Part shown: positions 55,999-64,000 of the stretch, in pieces
Layout: the number at the start of each line of letters is the position of its first letter
Numbering within the stretch: position 1 is the first letter of the stretch
From: Cytophagaceae bacterium ABcell3
GTDB taxonomy: Bacteria > Bacteroidota > Bacteroidia > Cytophagales > Cytophagaceae
Reading direction: 5' to 3'
Assembly: GCA_030913385.1 (NCBI GenBank)
Contig: CP133159.1
Span: forward strand, 1,510,584 to 1,574,583
Length of the DNA: 64,000 nucleotides
The notes under the pieces: model-generated
Told to the model about the DNA's origin: nothing
Database searches by the model: none
Seen by the model: the letters and a program-made list of their open reading frames with translations, nothing else
Position numbers and translations under genes: made by a program

Positions 55999-57894
55999 TT
56001 ATAAATTAGTCCTCAAATCCTTTTTTAGCGTTTTAGCATTGTTGAGGATTTTGGTGCATATCCTGTTGTAGCCTTTGTATCTGTTTGTTTCGTATTTTAA
56101 TTTATTGCCATAGGCTCCTTCTCTAGCTACTGATGCATGACGTATGGCCTTACCTTCTTTTCTCAATAACTTTTTAAGCGCCTTGTAGTGGGTTCTTTGG
56201 GTATGGTACAGTTGTTCGTCTGAATGGTAAGCCCTAATTAAATAGTTTTTAAACTCAACAGTAGTATTCAGGCAAGCATCTGTTATGCTTTTGAGCTCAG
56301 GTTGACTTTCTGGGTAGTAAACCGTCTTGATTCTGTTAAACATTCCTTTCGAGCTATTAAAACCTTTGCTTGCAACAGATATTGTTTTTCGCTTCATTGA
56401 AAGGTGTTGTTTGGTTGCTCGCTGTAATAGTTTAGTGGTACTGTCGATTTGCTTTGTTAATACTTCTACTTTGTCGTAGCTTGCGTTAAGGGTAGAATAT
56501 GAAGACAGTTGAAGCTCTTGAACCTTAATTGCCTTCATAAGCTGCCTTCTTAGTGCATATAGATTGTAGGTTTCAATAAAAAGTTGATTTTCTAGACTTT
56601 GTAGCTCATTTAATGCTGAAAACTTAGATTTTATGTTTTCCCTCAAAGAATCGCATTGATGCTCTATGGACTGATAGTGGGATACTATTTGGCTGAAACC
56701 AGCAGAGTCGATCTTTCTAAGTTTATTAGGCGTTTCAGTAGCTTTTTGGTAGGCTTTATGTGTTTTTATTTCATTTCTTTTATTAACCAAGGCGGTTGTT
56801 CTGATTTTACCTTTTGAACCTTTGAAAGTTGTGATATATGTTCTTCTGTTGCTGTTATTGTGGCGGTATACTTTTCTCCATTGACCTTGGAGTTTATTGT
56901 TTTCAATTTTTAGCCTCGATTTGTTGATGTTGTGTAGCTTTCGGTTGTCTTTTAAAAATAAGGGGCTGTATTTAAGAATAGTGTCTAGGTCTGATTTGTT
57001 GACATCATGGCTGTTTACCATTACATAATTGGCATAATTGACAGATTTTATCCAATTGTTTTTTGGATTGGAATATGGTGATTGTTCGGCTTCTATTTTT
57101 AGTTGGTAATGCTTGTCGTACGTTGAAAACTTGTTAAGTGAAACAAGGGAAGAGTCTAGGAGGGTATTGTAACCGCTGCCTATGGAATAGCTTTGAGCTT
57201 TGAAGCTGTCGATTTCAACTTTTGTATCCGTTAACTGGGCGTTGATCAGAATGGGGTAATGAGTTGTCATAAAAGTCTGCCCATCTTTGAACAAGAACTT
57301 CTCTGTGGGTAAGTGTTTGAATTTTGACCTGCTATACAGGCTAGGCTTACCCAATATTTTATAAATGAAGAAAAACCTTCTTCTCTTCATGCGAACAAAG
57401 CCCAGGTCATAAGTAGGGTCAAGCAGCCACCATCGGTTGTTGATTTTTACGGCCACCCATATATGGCTGTTGTAGTAGTAATGTATGTATGGGTTGTCTG
57501 GATTTTCTAGCGGATAGCCAGTTATTAGCTGCGCTTCGATACCGGCGCCCTCGCATATCTCTTTATACAAGTTGGCTATACCGTAACACAGAGCCTTTCT
57601 ACGGTATAAGTTTCTCTTGGATGAATAATTGTTGACCTTAAATTTATACTTTTCGAATGATTTAAGGTCATATCTCATGTACTTGGTTGTCCACTTACAA
57701 ATGGCTACTGCACGAAGACTGTCGTTGTCATATTTCTTTACAAACTTTTTGCTTAACCTGTTTATAGAGGGTGGGATAGGATTAGGAATTTGACTTTCCG
57801 CTTGAAAACAGCTTAAGTCAAATAAAAGGAATAATATTATGAAGAACTTCTTCAATGTAACGTTAAGGCAGGAATAGTTAAATATAAAGCGCAT
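55999..57894 (-). CDS. Exported transglutaminase-like protein with long helical C-terminus
   Basis: A 631-residue protein with an N-terminal hydrophobic signal (FFIILFLLFDLSC, about 17-29). Residues about 45-175 are a transglutaminase-like (papain-fold) domain with candidate Cys in YRRKALCYGIANLYKEIC, His in YYYNSHIWVAVKINNRWW and Asp in LLDPTYDLGF, the Cys-His-Asp order expected. Residues about 200-330 are a beta-rich region, and about 360-631 are strongly charged helices suggesting a coiled coil (LRENIKSKFSALNELQSLENQLF). Enzymatic activity is inferred; some family members are non-catalytic. It is monocistronic. Confidence 0.72.
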   Translation of the reverse strand: MRFIFNYSCLNVTLKKFFIILFLLFDLSCFQAESQIPNPIPPSINRLSKKFVKKYDNDSLRAVAICKWTTKYMRYDLKSFEKYKFKVNNYSSKRNLYRRKALCYGIANLYKEICEGAGIEAQLITGYPLENPDNPYIHYYYNSHIWVAVKINNRWWLLDPTYDLGFVRMKRRRFFFIYKILGKPSLYSRSKFKHLPTEKFLFKDGQTFMTTHYPILINAQLTDTKVEIDSFKAQSYSIGSGYNTLLDSSLVSLNKFSTYDKHYQLKIEAEQSPYSNPKNNWIKSVNYANYVMVNSHDVNKSDLDTILKYSPLFLKDNRKLHNINKSRLKIENNKLQGQWRKVYRHNNSNRRTYITTFKGSKGKIRTTALVNKRNEIKTHKAYQKATETPNKLRKIDSAGFSQIVSHYQSIEHQCDSLRENIKSKFSALNELQSLENQLFIETYNLYALRRQLMKAIKVQELQLSSYSTLNASYDKVEVLTKQIDSTTKLLQRATKQHLSMKRKTISVASKGFNSSKGMFNRIKTVYYPESQPELKSITDACLNTTVEFKNYLIRAYHSDEQLYHTQRTHYKALKKLLRKEGKAIRHASVAREGAYGNKLKYETNRYKGYNRICTKILNNAKTLKKDLRTNL

Positions 57895-58171
57895 GACTAA
57901 AAAACGGTCTGCTGGTTATTAGATAGCAGATCCATTATATAATGGTTGCTGGTTTTGAACTCTGAGACTTTTTTGCACGATAGGTAACTCTTGCTACATA
58001 CGTACCAGAATTTCGTTTATCGAAGATACCATATTATTCTAGAGGGTGCAACATCTATCTTGTTACAATAGCAAGGAAGCTCCGTTTGTCGCCATTGAGA
58101 TATTGGCGAAAACCGTCTTATAACAATTTTTCATTTTATATGTTACTGTATAGGTTTAATGATTTTGAGTT
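57895..58171. other. Intergenic region between divergent genes
   Basis: About 280 AT-rich bases with no repeat or promoter box I can place confidently. Presumably it holds the promoters of the transglutaminase-like gene and the GAF protein. Confidence 0.35.
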
Positions 58172-58651
58172 ATGAGTTCTCCAACTTTATCTATTCTTAA
58201 TAACCTTCGGGAGCAAGGGATTGCAGTTGACTGGCAGCAACTCTTGTCAAATGTTATTTCATCTTTTGATTGCTCTACAGGTACCATTCACATGTTTGAT
58301 CATCGATCAAAACTTTTGAAGCTTCAGGCGCAGCAAGGAATCCCTGATTTTTTACTTCCTAAAATGCAGGAAATTCCAGTAGGCAAAGGTATGGCCGGTG
58401 TAGCGGCAGAACGGAGGAAGCCTGTTGAAATGTGTAACTTACAAACAGACGCCTCAGGTGTGGCAAGACCTGCAGCAAGAGAAACGAAAGTAGAAGGCTC
58501 TATAGCTGTTCCCATGCTTTATGACGGAGCGTTGTACGGCACGCTTGGGATTGCCAAACCAGTCGCCTATGATTTTACGGATGATGAAAAAGAGTCTTTA
58601 ATGAGGATTGGGGAAGAAATTAGCTATTACATTCGCACAAATCCCCAATAG
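58172..58651 (+). CDS. GAF-domain sensor protein
   Basis: A 159-residue protein consisting of one GAF domain (about residues 20-155): LLSNVISSFDCSTGTIHMFD, LLKLQAQQGIPDFLLP, IPVGKGMAGVAAERRKPVEMCNL, GSIAVPMLYDGALYGTLGIAK, DFTDDEKESLMRIGEEIS. GAF domains bind small ligands or act as redox and gas sensors. No output domain is attached, so its partner is elsewhere. The Cys positions do not clearly match those of the free-Met sulfoxide reductase fRMsr, so I do not make that call. Confidence 0.82.
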   Translation: MSSPTLSILNNLREQGIAVDWQQLLSNVISSFDCSTGTIHMFDHRSKLLKLQAQQGIPDFLLPKMQEIPVGKGMAGVAAERRKPVEMCNLQTDASGVARPAARETKVEGSIAVPMLYDGALYGTLGIAKPVAYDFTDDEKESLMRIGEEISYYIRTNPQ

Positions 58652-58972
58652 AAGTAAGGTTCTTAAATTAGTTCTACAACTTTATTTTAGTGAAATGGCA
58701 AGTCAGTCTTTTGCCTCCTTTGAATCAGTTGACTTTACCCCAAGCCCCGGAGGGGCGTTATGATTATAGCTAGCGTTAATATCGATCTAGAAAGCCCTGA
58801 AGGGGCGTAATTTGTTGCTATTTCTATTTTCGTTTAAATACCCGTCATCGTCGACAGACCTGACGGCGTAGAATTAAATGCTGTCTTTGAGAGCCAAACC
58901 TTTCAGCACAAAGGCGTGAAATTTTCGAAACTGGTTTTGTTAAACTTACTGAGTCGTCTGTTGACTATCTGT
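58652..58972. repeat. Intergenic region with CCCCGGAGGGGCG-type repeats
   Basis: Two short palindromic units, AAGCCCCGGAGGGGCG (58742-58757) and AAAGCCCTGAAGGGGCG (58792-58808), related to GCCTCGAAAGGGCG and GCCCCGAGAGGGCG at about 54820-54885 and to CCCGGAAGGGGCG at 55960. Otherwise no gene is supported. Confidence 0.6.
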
Positions 58973-59590
58973 TTACTTTACCCTAACTGTCAGTTTGTAT
59001 AACTCACCTTTGTCAATTTTCCCGTTAAGGTCTTTGTCAATGAAGAAAGCAATGTAGAATTCTTCTAACTCGGTGTCTGTCATATTAACTTCATTGTTGT
59101 CATAGAACAAGGAGTTTATTTCGAATTCAAGTTTTGGGTATTCCCCCGAGTCCTCCAATAGGTTGAGTCTTTTACTTTCGGAATTCTCGTAAAATGCGTA
59201 ATGACTTCCATTGTTATTGAAAATCAATGATTCATATTTTCCGCTTCTATAAGGAGCCATTCCTGAACCTGGCTCAAAACAAGGTAAATCTGATGTCAGC
59301 ATCCCTTCTTTAATCTTGTCGAATTCAGCTTTCTCCATAAATGCGGCTATCTGGGCAGAATAAAACTTTTTGTTTTCGGAGTCATATTTCTTATTGAAAA
59401 ACCTAAGTGAGAACTCTTTTTTATAGATTTCTATGGTTTCTGAGTAGTTTTTAACAGGAGTTTCCTTGCCACTTTGGAAAATAGTTAATGCAATGCTGTT
59501 AGTTTGCTTATTTCCGCTGGTAGTTTTCAATGTCTTACAAGCTTGCGTAAGAGTGATAGCAAGAATTAAGCTTAGTCGTAAAACCTTCAT
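58973..59590 (-). CDS. Lipoprotein of unknown function
   Basis: A 205-residue lipoprotein with signal MKVLRLSLILAITLTQAC (lipobox Cys at about 18) and a beta-rich soluble domain (IALTIFQSGKETPVKNYSETIEIYKKEFSLRFF) resembling a DUF-type periplasmic protein. It also contains the acidic loop DKDLNGKIDKGELY, reminiscent of an EF-hand-like calcium loop, but only one is visible. No family recognised. It is monocistronic. Confidence 0.7.
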   Translation of the reverse strand: MKVLRLSLILAITLTQACKTLKTTSGNKQTNSIALTIFQSGKETPVKNYSETIEIYKKEFSLRFFNKKYDSENKKFYSAQIAAFMEKAEFDKIKEGMLTSDLPCFEPGSGMAPYRSGKYESLIFNNNGSHYAFYENSESKRLNLLEDSGEYPKLEFEINSLFYDNNEVNMTDTELEEFYIAFFIDKDLNGKIDKGELYKLTVRVK

Positions 59591-59974
59591 TTTTCTGTAT
59601 TGTGAAACGGTTAGGGGTTAAAACGTAGGTTTTAACTTGGTTGATGCGCTAAGTTAGTTAAAGACCTGAAAATACGGAAAACATTATGCTTTATATTTTT
59701 TATCCCCTATGGACATCGAATTGGGTAATATGTGCAGATACCTGATGCCATTACCAAAGCTAGAGGCCGGGATTTGATGTAATGATGGTAGGTTCCATGA
59801 TGGTACATTGATTGCTTTCATTCACATGGCCACAGAGAAGCTTAGGTCGGCAGGTAATATGTTCTGTATAGGAAGGCTAAAGACAAGGGGCTTTTCTACC
59901 AAGATATGTTTTTAGGGGGTCTATAATAAGGAGAAACGGGAGTTAAACCCATTTCCCCTAATTATGCAGTTAAT
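59591..59974. other. Intergenic region, no gene supported
   Basis: About 380 bases between two minus-strand genes. A short plus-strand open stretch around 59780-59910 (GRFHDGTLIAFIHMATEKL) has no credible start and resembles nothing I know. I saw no hairpin or known repeat. Confidence 0.35.
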
Positions 59975-61387
59975 TTACTTTATAGTTAAATTTGTCGTTG
60001 CATTGAAATCTTGCCATGGAATCCAAAGATCATCGTCATGGTTTTCTTTCCAGGCTGGATAGCAATAGGCCCAAGTAGCGCTTGTGTTACCAGGCATTTG
60101 GGCATATCCCCATCCTACATACATATGGGAGTTGGCGCCAACAATCACCGGAGTGCCATTGTTGGCTATCCCACGGGTAAGTACATTTGCAAGATGTGAC
60201 CTACATCCTGAAAACCAACACCACTGGTATTGGCTCTCGCATTCATATCCAAGACTTTCTGCATAAAGGGTGCCTCTATGCATGCTTGACCAATTTGTAC
60301 TTCCGCCCACTCCTTTTGACGAATGTTGGCAATATGTTCCACATAATTCCCTGATTTTCATTTGTACGGGGTCAACAGAGTTTTGTCTAGCTAAAGTGTT
60401 ACGATATTGTGGGCTCGTTTCGCCATCAGAAGTCGTAGGTATAAGGTTGTGTTTCCCTTTATTTAAATCCCACCAGCCAAATAGGCTAGCCCAAGCATTG
60501 TTGTTGCACCCAGACCAGCAGGGATATGTATTGTGACCTGTATTGGGTGGTATTTGGGTATAATAGCAGAATGGCCCATCTACCCAATAATAGACATAAT
60601 CGCTTGCAATCCTCGCATTTGCTGAACTGGATTTTCTTTTGGTCAATTCAGCATTCATTGTTTTTGCAGTACTCTTTCTGCCTTCCGAAAAATAGTATTT
60701 TCCATATAGTTCCTTCAGGGATTCGTAGCCTTTTACTGTGAAATAATCTACTCCCTCTTTAGGGGCTGGTACTTCGCTCTTTCTATCTTTACTGCTACCT
60801 TCTACCCCAAGCCTCCCATCTTTTGTATTGTAAACAATAGAAGGCATCTGTCCGTATTCGGCAGTTTTCTGGCCATTTTTTTCCAATGCAAAATAACTTG
60901 GGCCAAACCTATATACCTTGCCATCCACAGCGTGCTCTGTTATAAGTCTTGAAGAATAAGGGACGCCTTGAGAGAAATTGACTAAAGGGAAATCATTTTC
61001 GGTGGCACTGATAAGCAACCAACCTTTAACGTTTTGATCGTCTTCGGTAAGCCATATTTCATAGTAGGCTACACCATCTATACCATATGCATATATAGGT
61101 TGTATGTGGCAAGGTTTCTTTTTGCCAAACTCCTCTGTTTTTTTGTTATGTACAAAGAAATCATTGGCTACAGATATTAGTTTTTCTGCGTATTTGCTTT
61201 CGTCTTTATGTTCGCTGAAATATTGTTCAGCTAGCTCTTCAATGGATTTTCCTTTATCTTGGACACCCACTGTTTCGGTATCTCCTCCGCCTCCTGGGAG
61301 GTTGTCTTTTTCCTTTTTTCTGCAGGATGTTGTAAAAATTGCAAATGCTAAAAATAGCCAGAGGGCCAGATTGAGTGTTTTTTTCAT
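59975..61387 (-). CDS. Papain-like cysteine protease lipoprotein (C10/C1-like)
   Basis: A 470-residue lipoprotein, signal MKKTLNLALWLFLAFAIFTTSC (lipobox Cys about 22), with a Gly/acidic linker. Residues about 45-260 form a prodomain-like region (YFSVHN-type beta sheets: PIYAYGIDGVAYYEIWL, GWLLISATENDFPLVNFSQG), as in streptopain-family (C10) proteases. The catalytic core has Gln in CYYTQIPPN, a candidate nucleophile Cys in CWSGCNNNAWASLFGWWD, and His in GANSHMYVGWGYAQ. This differs from canonical TGC, so the exact family is uncertain. An extracellular or outer-membrane peptidase is likely. Confidence 0.7.
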   Translation of the reverse strand: MKKTLNLALWLFLAFAIFTTSCRKKEKDNLPGGGGDTETVGVQDKGKSIEELAEQYFSEHKDESKYAEKLISVANDFFVHNKKTEEFGKKKPCHIQPIYAYGIDGVAYYEIWLTEDDQNVKGWLLISATENDFPLVNFSQGVPYSSRLITEHAVDGKVYRFGPSYFALEKNGQKTAEYGQMPSIVYNTKDGRLGVEGSSKDRKSEVPAPKEGVDYFTVKGYESLKELYGKYYFSEGRKSTAKTMNAELTKRKSSSANARIASDYVYYWVDGPFCYYTQIPPNTGHNTYPCWSGCNNNAWASLFGWWDLNKGKHNLIPTTSDGETSPQYRNTLARQNSVDPVQMKIRELCGTYCQHSSKGVGGSTNWSSMHRGTLYAESLGYECESQYQWCWFSGCRSHLANVLTRGIANNGTPVIVGANSHMYVGWGYAQMPGNTSATWAYCYPAWKENHDDDLWIPWQDFNATTNLTIK

Positions 61388-62001
61388 AGTTTTTTTTAAA
61401 AAGTTTTAAAAAAATATTTATTTAGATCGCATGAGCATTGCATGCGGTTTTATAAGTCAAAGTAAATCAAAATGATTGACTTGATTTGTGGCTGTTTTAC
61501 AAAGTAAGGTTTTGGCTTTACAAAGGTGGGAAGGTGTTGTATAATCGTCGATATGTGGGTGGTGAAATATGTAAAAATGGAGAAATTGCCGCAAGGCAAA
61601 TGTTTTACTGTTTTTCCATTCTTGTGAAATAGATTATAAGCGGCAAAACCACTTCAGCTATAAAGCTTTTTCCGCATTACCTCCAATATGGCCTTGCTTT
61701 GCCGATTAGTGTGTCTTGCTTATAGCGGGATAAAATTGTGAGAGGTGTACTCTGCTGGTCTTCTAGCTGGCAGGGTCGTCTGCAAAATTAGCTGGTGTTG
61801 TTTATATTTAGGTCTGCCAATATTGTTAATTCATTTTGTAAGTCAAGCCAAGCATAACTCCAAAAGAATTTAGCTTCACGTTACTTTCTGACAATACTTA
61901 GCGTGTGCCCTTTTCCACTCATGGGAGCCATGTTGTAAACCGTGAGAAAATAAAACCTGCCTGTTAACGTTTCGGAACCGAAGGCCTTAACACTGTCTGT
62001 C
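61388..62001. other. Intergenic region between divergent genes
   Basis: About 610 bases without an annotated gene. A 40-codon minus-strand frame at 61881-62003 (MTDSVKAFGSETLTG ... LSIVRK) is the only coherent reading frame noticed. It overlaps the start of the next gene and is probably a remnant or chance. No known repeat seen. Confidence 0.4.
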
Positions 62002-64000
62002 ATGCCATTTTTTATAGGAGTACTTTTTTTAATATTTTTTGCTTCAACATCCTCTGCCCAAAATGAGACGGCAAACTGGATAATGCCTCTCTATGCCGAC
62101 AACGAGGAGCTGTATCATGTAAAGTTTAGTTTTAACGGTAATACTCTAGAAGAGGAAATCAATATCAGAAACGACGATTCACCTATTTTTTATGAACCAA
62201 ATTTAACTAGTTCCTCTATGTCAGACAGGGAAGGGAATCTTTTGTTCTATACAATCAGCAGAACATATACCCGCGACCACCGCTTAATGCCGGGACTCCA
62301 GGAAACCGACAGTTTGAGTCGTATTTATCAAAGCCTGACGATCCCTGTACCTGGTACCCAAAATCTTTTCTACATTTTTTCGCTTTATAGGCGTTCCGTT
62401 CTTCGGAATACCAAACTTGATTATTCAGTGGTTGATATGAGAAAAAATGGAGGTTATGGAGAAGTGATAGAAAATACCAATATTTTTTCCGGATATCCCA
62501 CTCCAGGGTTTACCATCGTCAAGCATTCAGATGGAGAGCACTTCTGGTTTTTTTACTATGATAAGGCGGAAGCGCTTTTCAAGTCACGCAAAATAACAGG
62601 TAGTGGCATTGATGAAAACGCAATAACCAGTTCCTTTACTTTTGAATTCCCTGACTGGTGGGAAGGTAGAGGCGAGTTGAACTACAAAGTGTCACCAGAT
62701 CAGAAGAAATTAGCGATACTAGTCTCCGCAGAATATAGTTGGGCACAATTTATATATCTATTTGATTTTAATTCCGAAACTGGTGAAGTAAGCAATGGAA
62801 GAATGTTGGAAAACATATTAAATAGTGGAGAAGTGATTTATGATGCAGAATTTTCGCCAGATTCTAAACTATTGTATTATAGCCTTGGTGCAGGTATTTA
62901 TCAGGTAAATATAAGCCATACCGACACATCTGATATTCAAAGGACGCAGGTAAAACCCTGCCCTTCATCATATTTCACTCGACTACAGCTCGCACAAAAC
63001 GGAAAGATTTATTTCTTTGAGGGTTTGGTGAATAGTTCAATGGGAGTGATACACGATCCTAACCGAGAAGGCATATTGTGCCATGTTGAATTTGAGGAAA
63101 AGTCTTGGCTTTTTTTTTTCTTTTACCTATCCAGGATTTATATCGTCTTATCTCCAACCGGCTTTTTCCTTCCAGAATACCTGCCTTGGAGAGGAAACCA
63201 TTTTTACCTTGACAGATACTACAGTGGTCAGTGCAGATTGGGATTTCGATGATCCGGGATCAGAAACAGTAAATAGTTTAAATCCTGCTTATACCTTTTC
63301 TTCAGCCGGAGACCATTATGTCCGGTGTACGCTTCATTATGCCAATGGGGAAAGTAAAACCTATGGAAGCAATGTGCGCATCAGGGGACCTCTCGATAGT
63401 ATTGTAAACGATACGACACTTTGTTCCGGAGATACATTTCGTTTTCAGTCCTGTGATCCCGAAACGCTATATGGTTTCAGTGAATCCGTAGAAAATGAAT
63501 ATCACGAGATTACGGTCAATGATACCATTGTGTATGAAACCTCTAACGGGTGCTATCAAGGACGTCAAGGTATAGCTGTTCATTTTCAGCAGAATCATAC
63601 CGTCGACTTGGGGCCAGATACCTTAATCTGTTTTGATGACCTTCCGTATCCCTTGGAATTGCCACTTCTTCCTGAAGCGACCTATTATTGGAGCAACGGT
63701 GACACCATTGCGCAGACATATCTTTCAGAAGCGGGTAACCATTATGCAGCTGTTACCCTGGGTCCTTGTTCTGTCAGGGACTCCATGTACCTGGGTGTTA
63801 CCCCAGCCATGCCTGTGGCAGATCTTGGGACAGATACCTCTTTGTGCACTGGCGATACGCTTGTGCTTGATGTTTCCCAGGAAGGCGCGGAGTACCACTG
63901 GCACGACGGATCCACTGAGCCGTCTTACAGCGTTGTATCTCCTGAACAAATCCGTGTGGACATACTTTTAGGTGGATGTCAAATTGCCGACTCCTTAACG
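62002..64000 (+). pseudogene. Secreted PKD/Ig-repeat protein, frameshifted in a poly-T run; 3' end outside window
   Basis: Signal MPFFIGVLFLIFFASTSSAQ is followed by a propeller-like N-terminal domain (about residues 30-370) typical of Bacteroidota gliding-motility-associated secreted proteins. A run of ten T at 63110-63119 shifts the frame: the written frame ends at 63252. The frame one base further on continues naturally (YPGFISSYLQPAFSFQNTCLGEETIFTLTDTT...WDFDDPGS) with no stop to 64000. It encodes a PKD-like domain and Cys/Gly-rich GDT repeats (DTTLCSGDTFRF, TSLCTGDTLVLD). Nine T would make one continuous gene. The end probably carries a gliding motility-associated C-terminal domain, not visible here. 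Confidence 0.78.

Noticed and set aside
59770-59920. Open stretch (DGRFHDGTLIAFIHMATEKL...) in the 59.6-60 kb gap
   Set aside because: It has an in-frame upstream stop, no start codon in a sensible place and no recognisable family.

Overview
The window looks like chromosomal DNA of a Bacteroidota bacterium, most likely of the order Cytophagales. The evidence is AT-rich DNA, a TAnnTTTG-type promoter, many SPII lipoproteins, the type IX secretion (T9SS) protein PorQ, two proteins with C-terminal T9SS sorting domains, a secreted PKD-type protein, and the nusB / YtxH / DUF1573 / yajC / ybbR / coaE gene order. No plasmid, prophage or CRISPR signals were found.

Layout. 1-4.8 kb: housekeeping run on the + strand (nusB end, YtxH protein, NAD-type isocitrate dehydrogenase, DUF1573 lipoprotein, yajC, YbbR protein, coaE, a small unknown protein), closed by a perfect hairpin. 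4.9-11.3 kb: HMA-domain lipoprotein, large secreted zincin, CheY-like regulator, tRNA-His, dihydroorotase, DEAD-box helicase. 11.7-19.9 kb: a CPA2 antiporter and an AI-2E-family permease that were probably once adjacent. They are now separated by about 4.6 kb carrying a broken REP-associated transposase, two small genes, a T9SS cargo protein and a truncated chemoreceptor, and about 0.5 kb at the junction is present twice. 20-30.3 kb: glycine decarboxylase GcvP, a MORN-like protein, a 1257-residue propeller/hydrolase T9SS protein, a repeat-rich zone and a beta-barrel protein. 30.4-38 kb: a complete minus-strand thiamin operon (thiS, thiC, a thiE paralogue, thiD, thiE, thiG, thiH, thiF/moeB-rhodanese) behind a TPP riboswitch and promoter. 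38.5-47 kb: SPFH lipoprotein, prmC, ribD, a DUF4011-like SF1 helicase and a propeller protein. 47-54.5 kb: OmpA/PD40 protein, lon, porQ, hslU. 55-64 kb: mostly lineage-specific secreted or membrane proteins (transglutaminase-like, GAF, lipoproteins, papain-like protease, and a frameshifted PKD protein running off the end).

The most distinctive feature is non-coding. Several families of small mobile or palindromic repeats are present. One family has 16-bp terminal inverted repeats and 8-bp target duplications (two copies). Another element has 7-bp target duplications. All three sit exactly on the stop codon of a gene without disrupting it, and in one case the insertion separated two overlapping genes while regenerating both the stop and the start codon. 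A third family of about 170-bp palindromic units has three copies. REP-like hairpins with the core GTAGCTTGCAGCTAC and CCCCGGAGGGGCG-type units fill many intergenic gaps.
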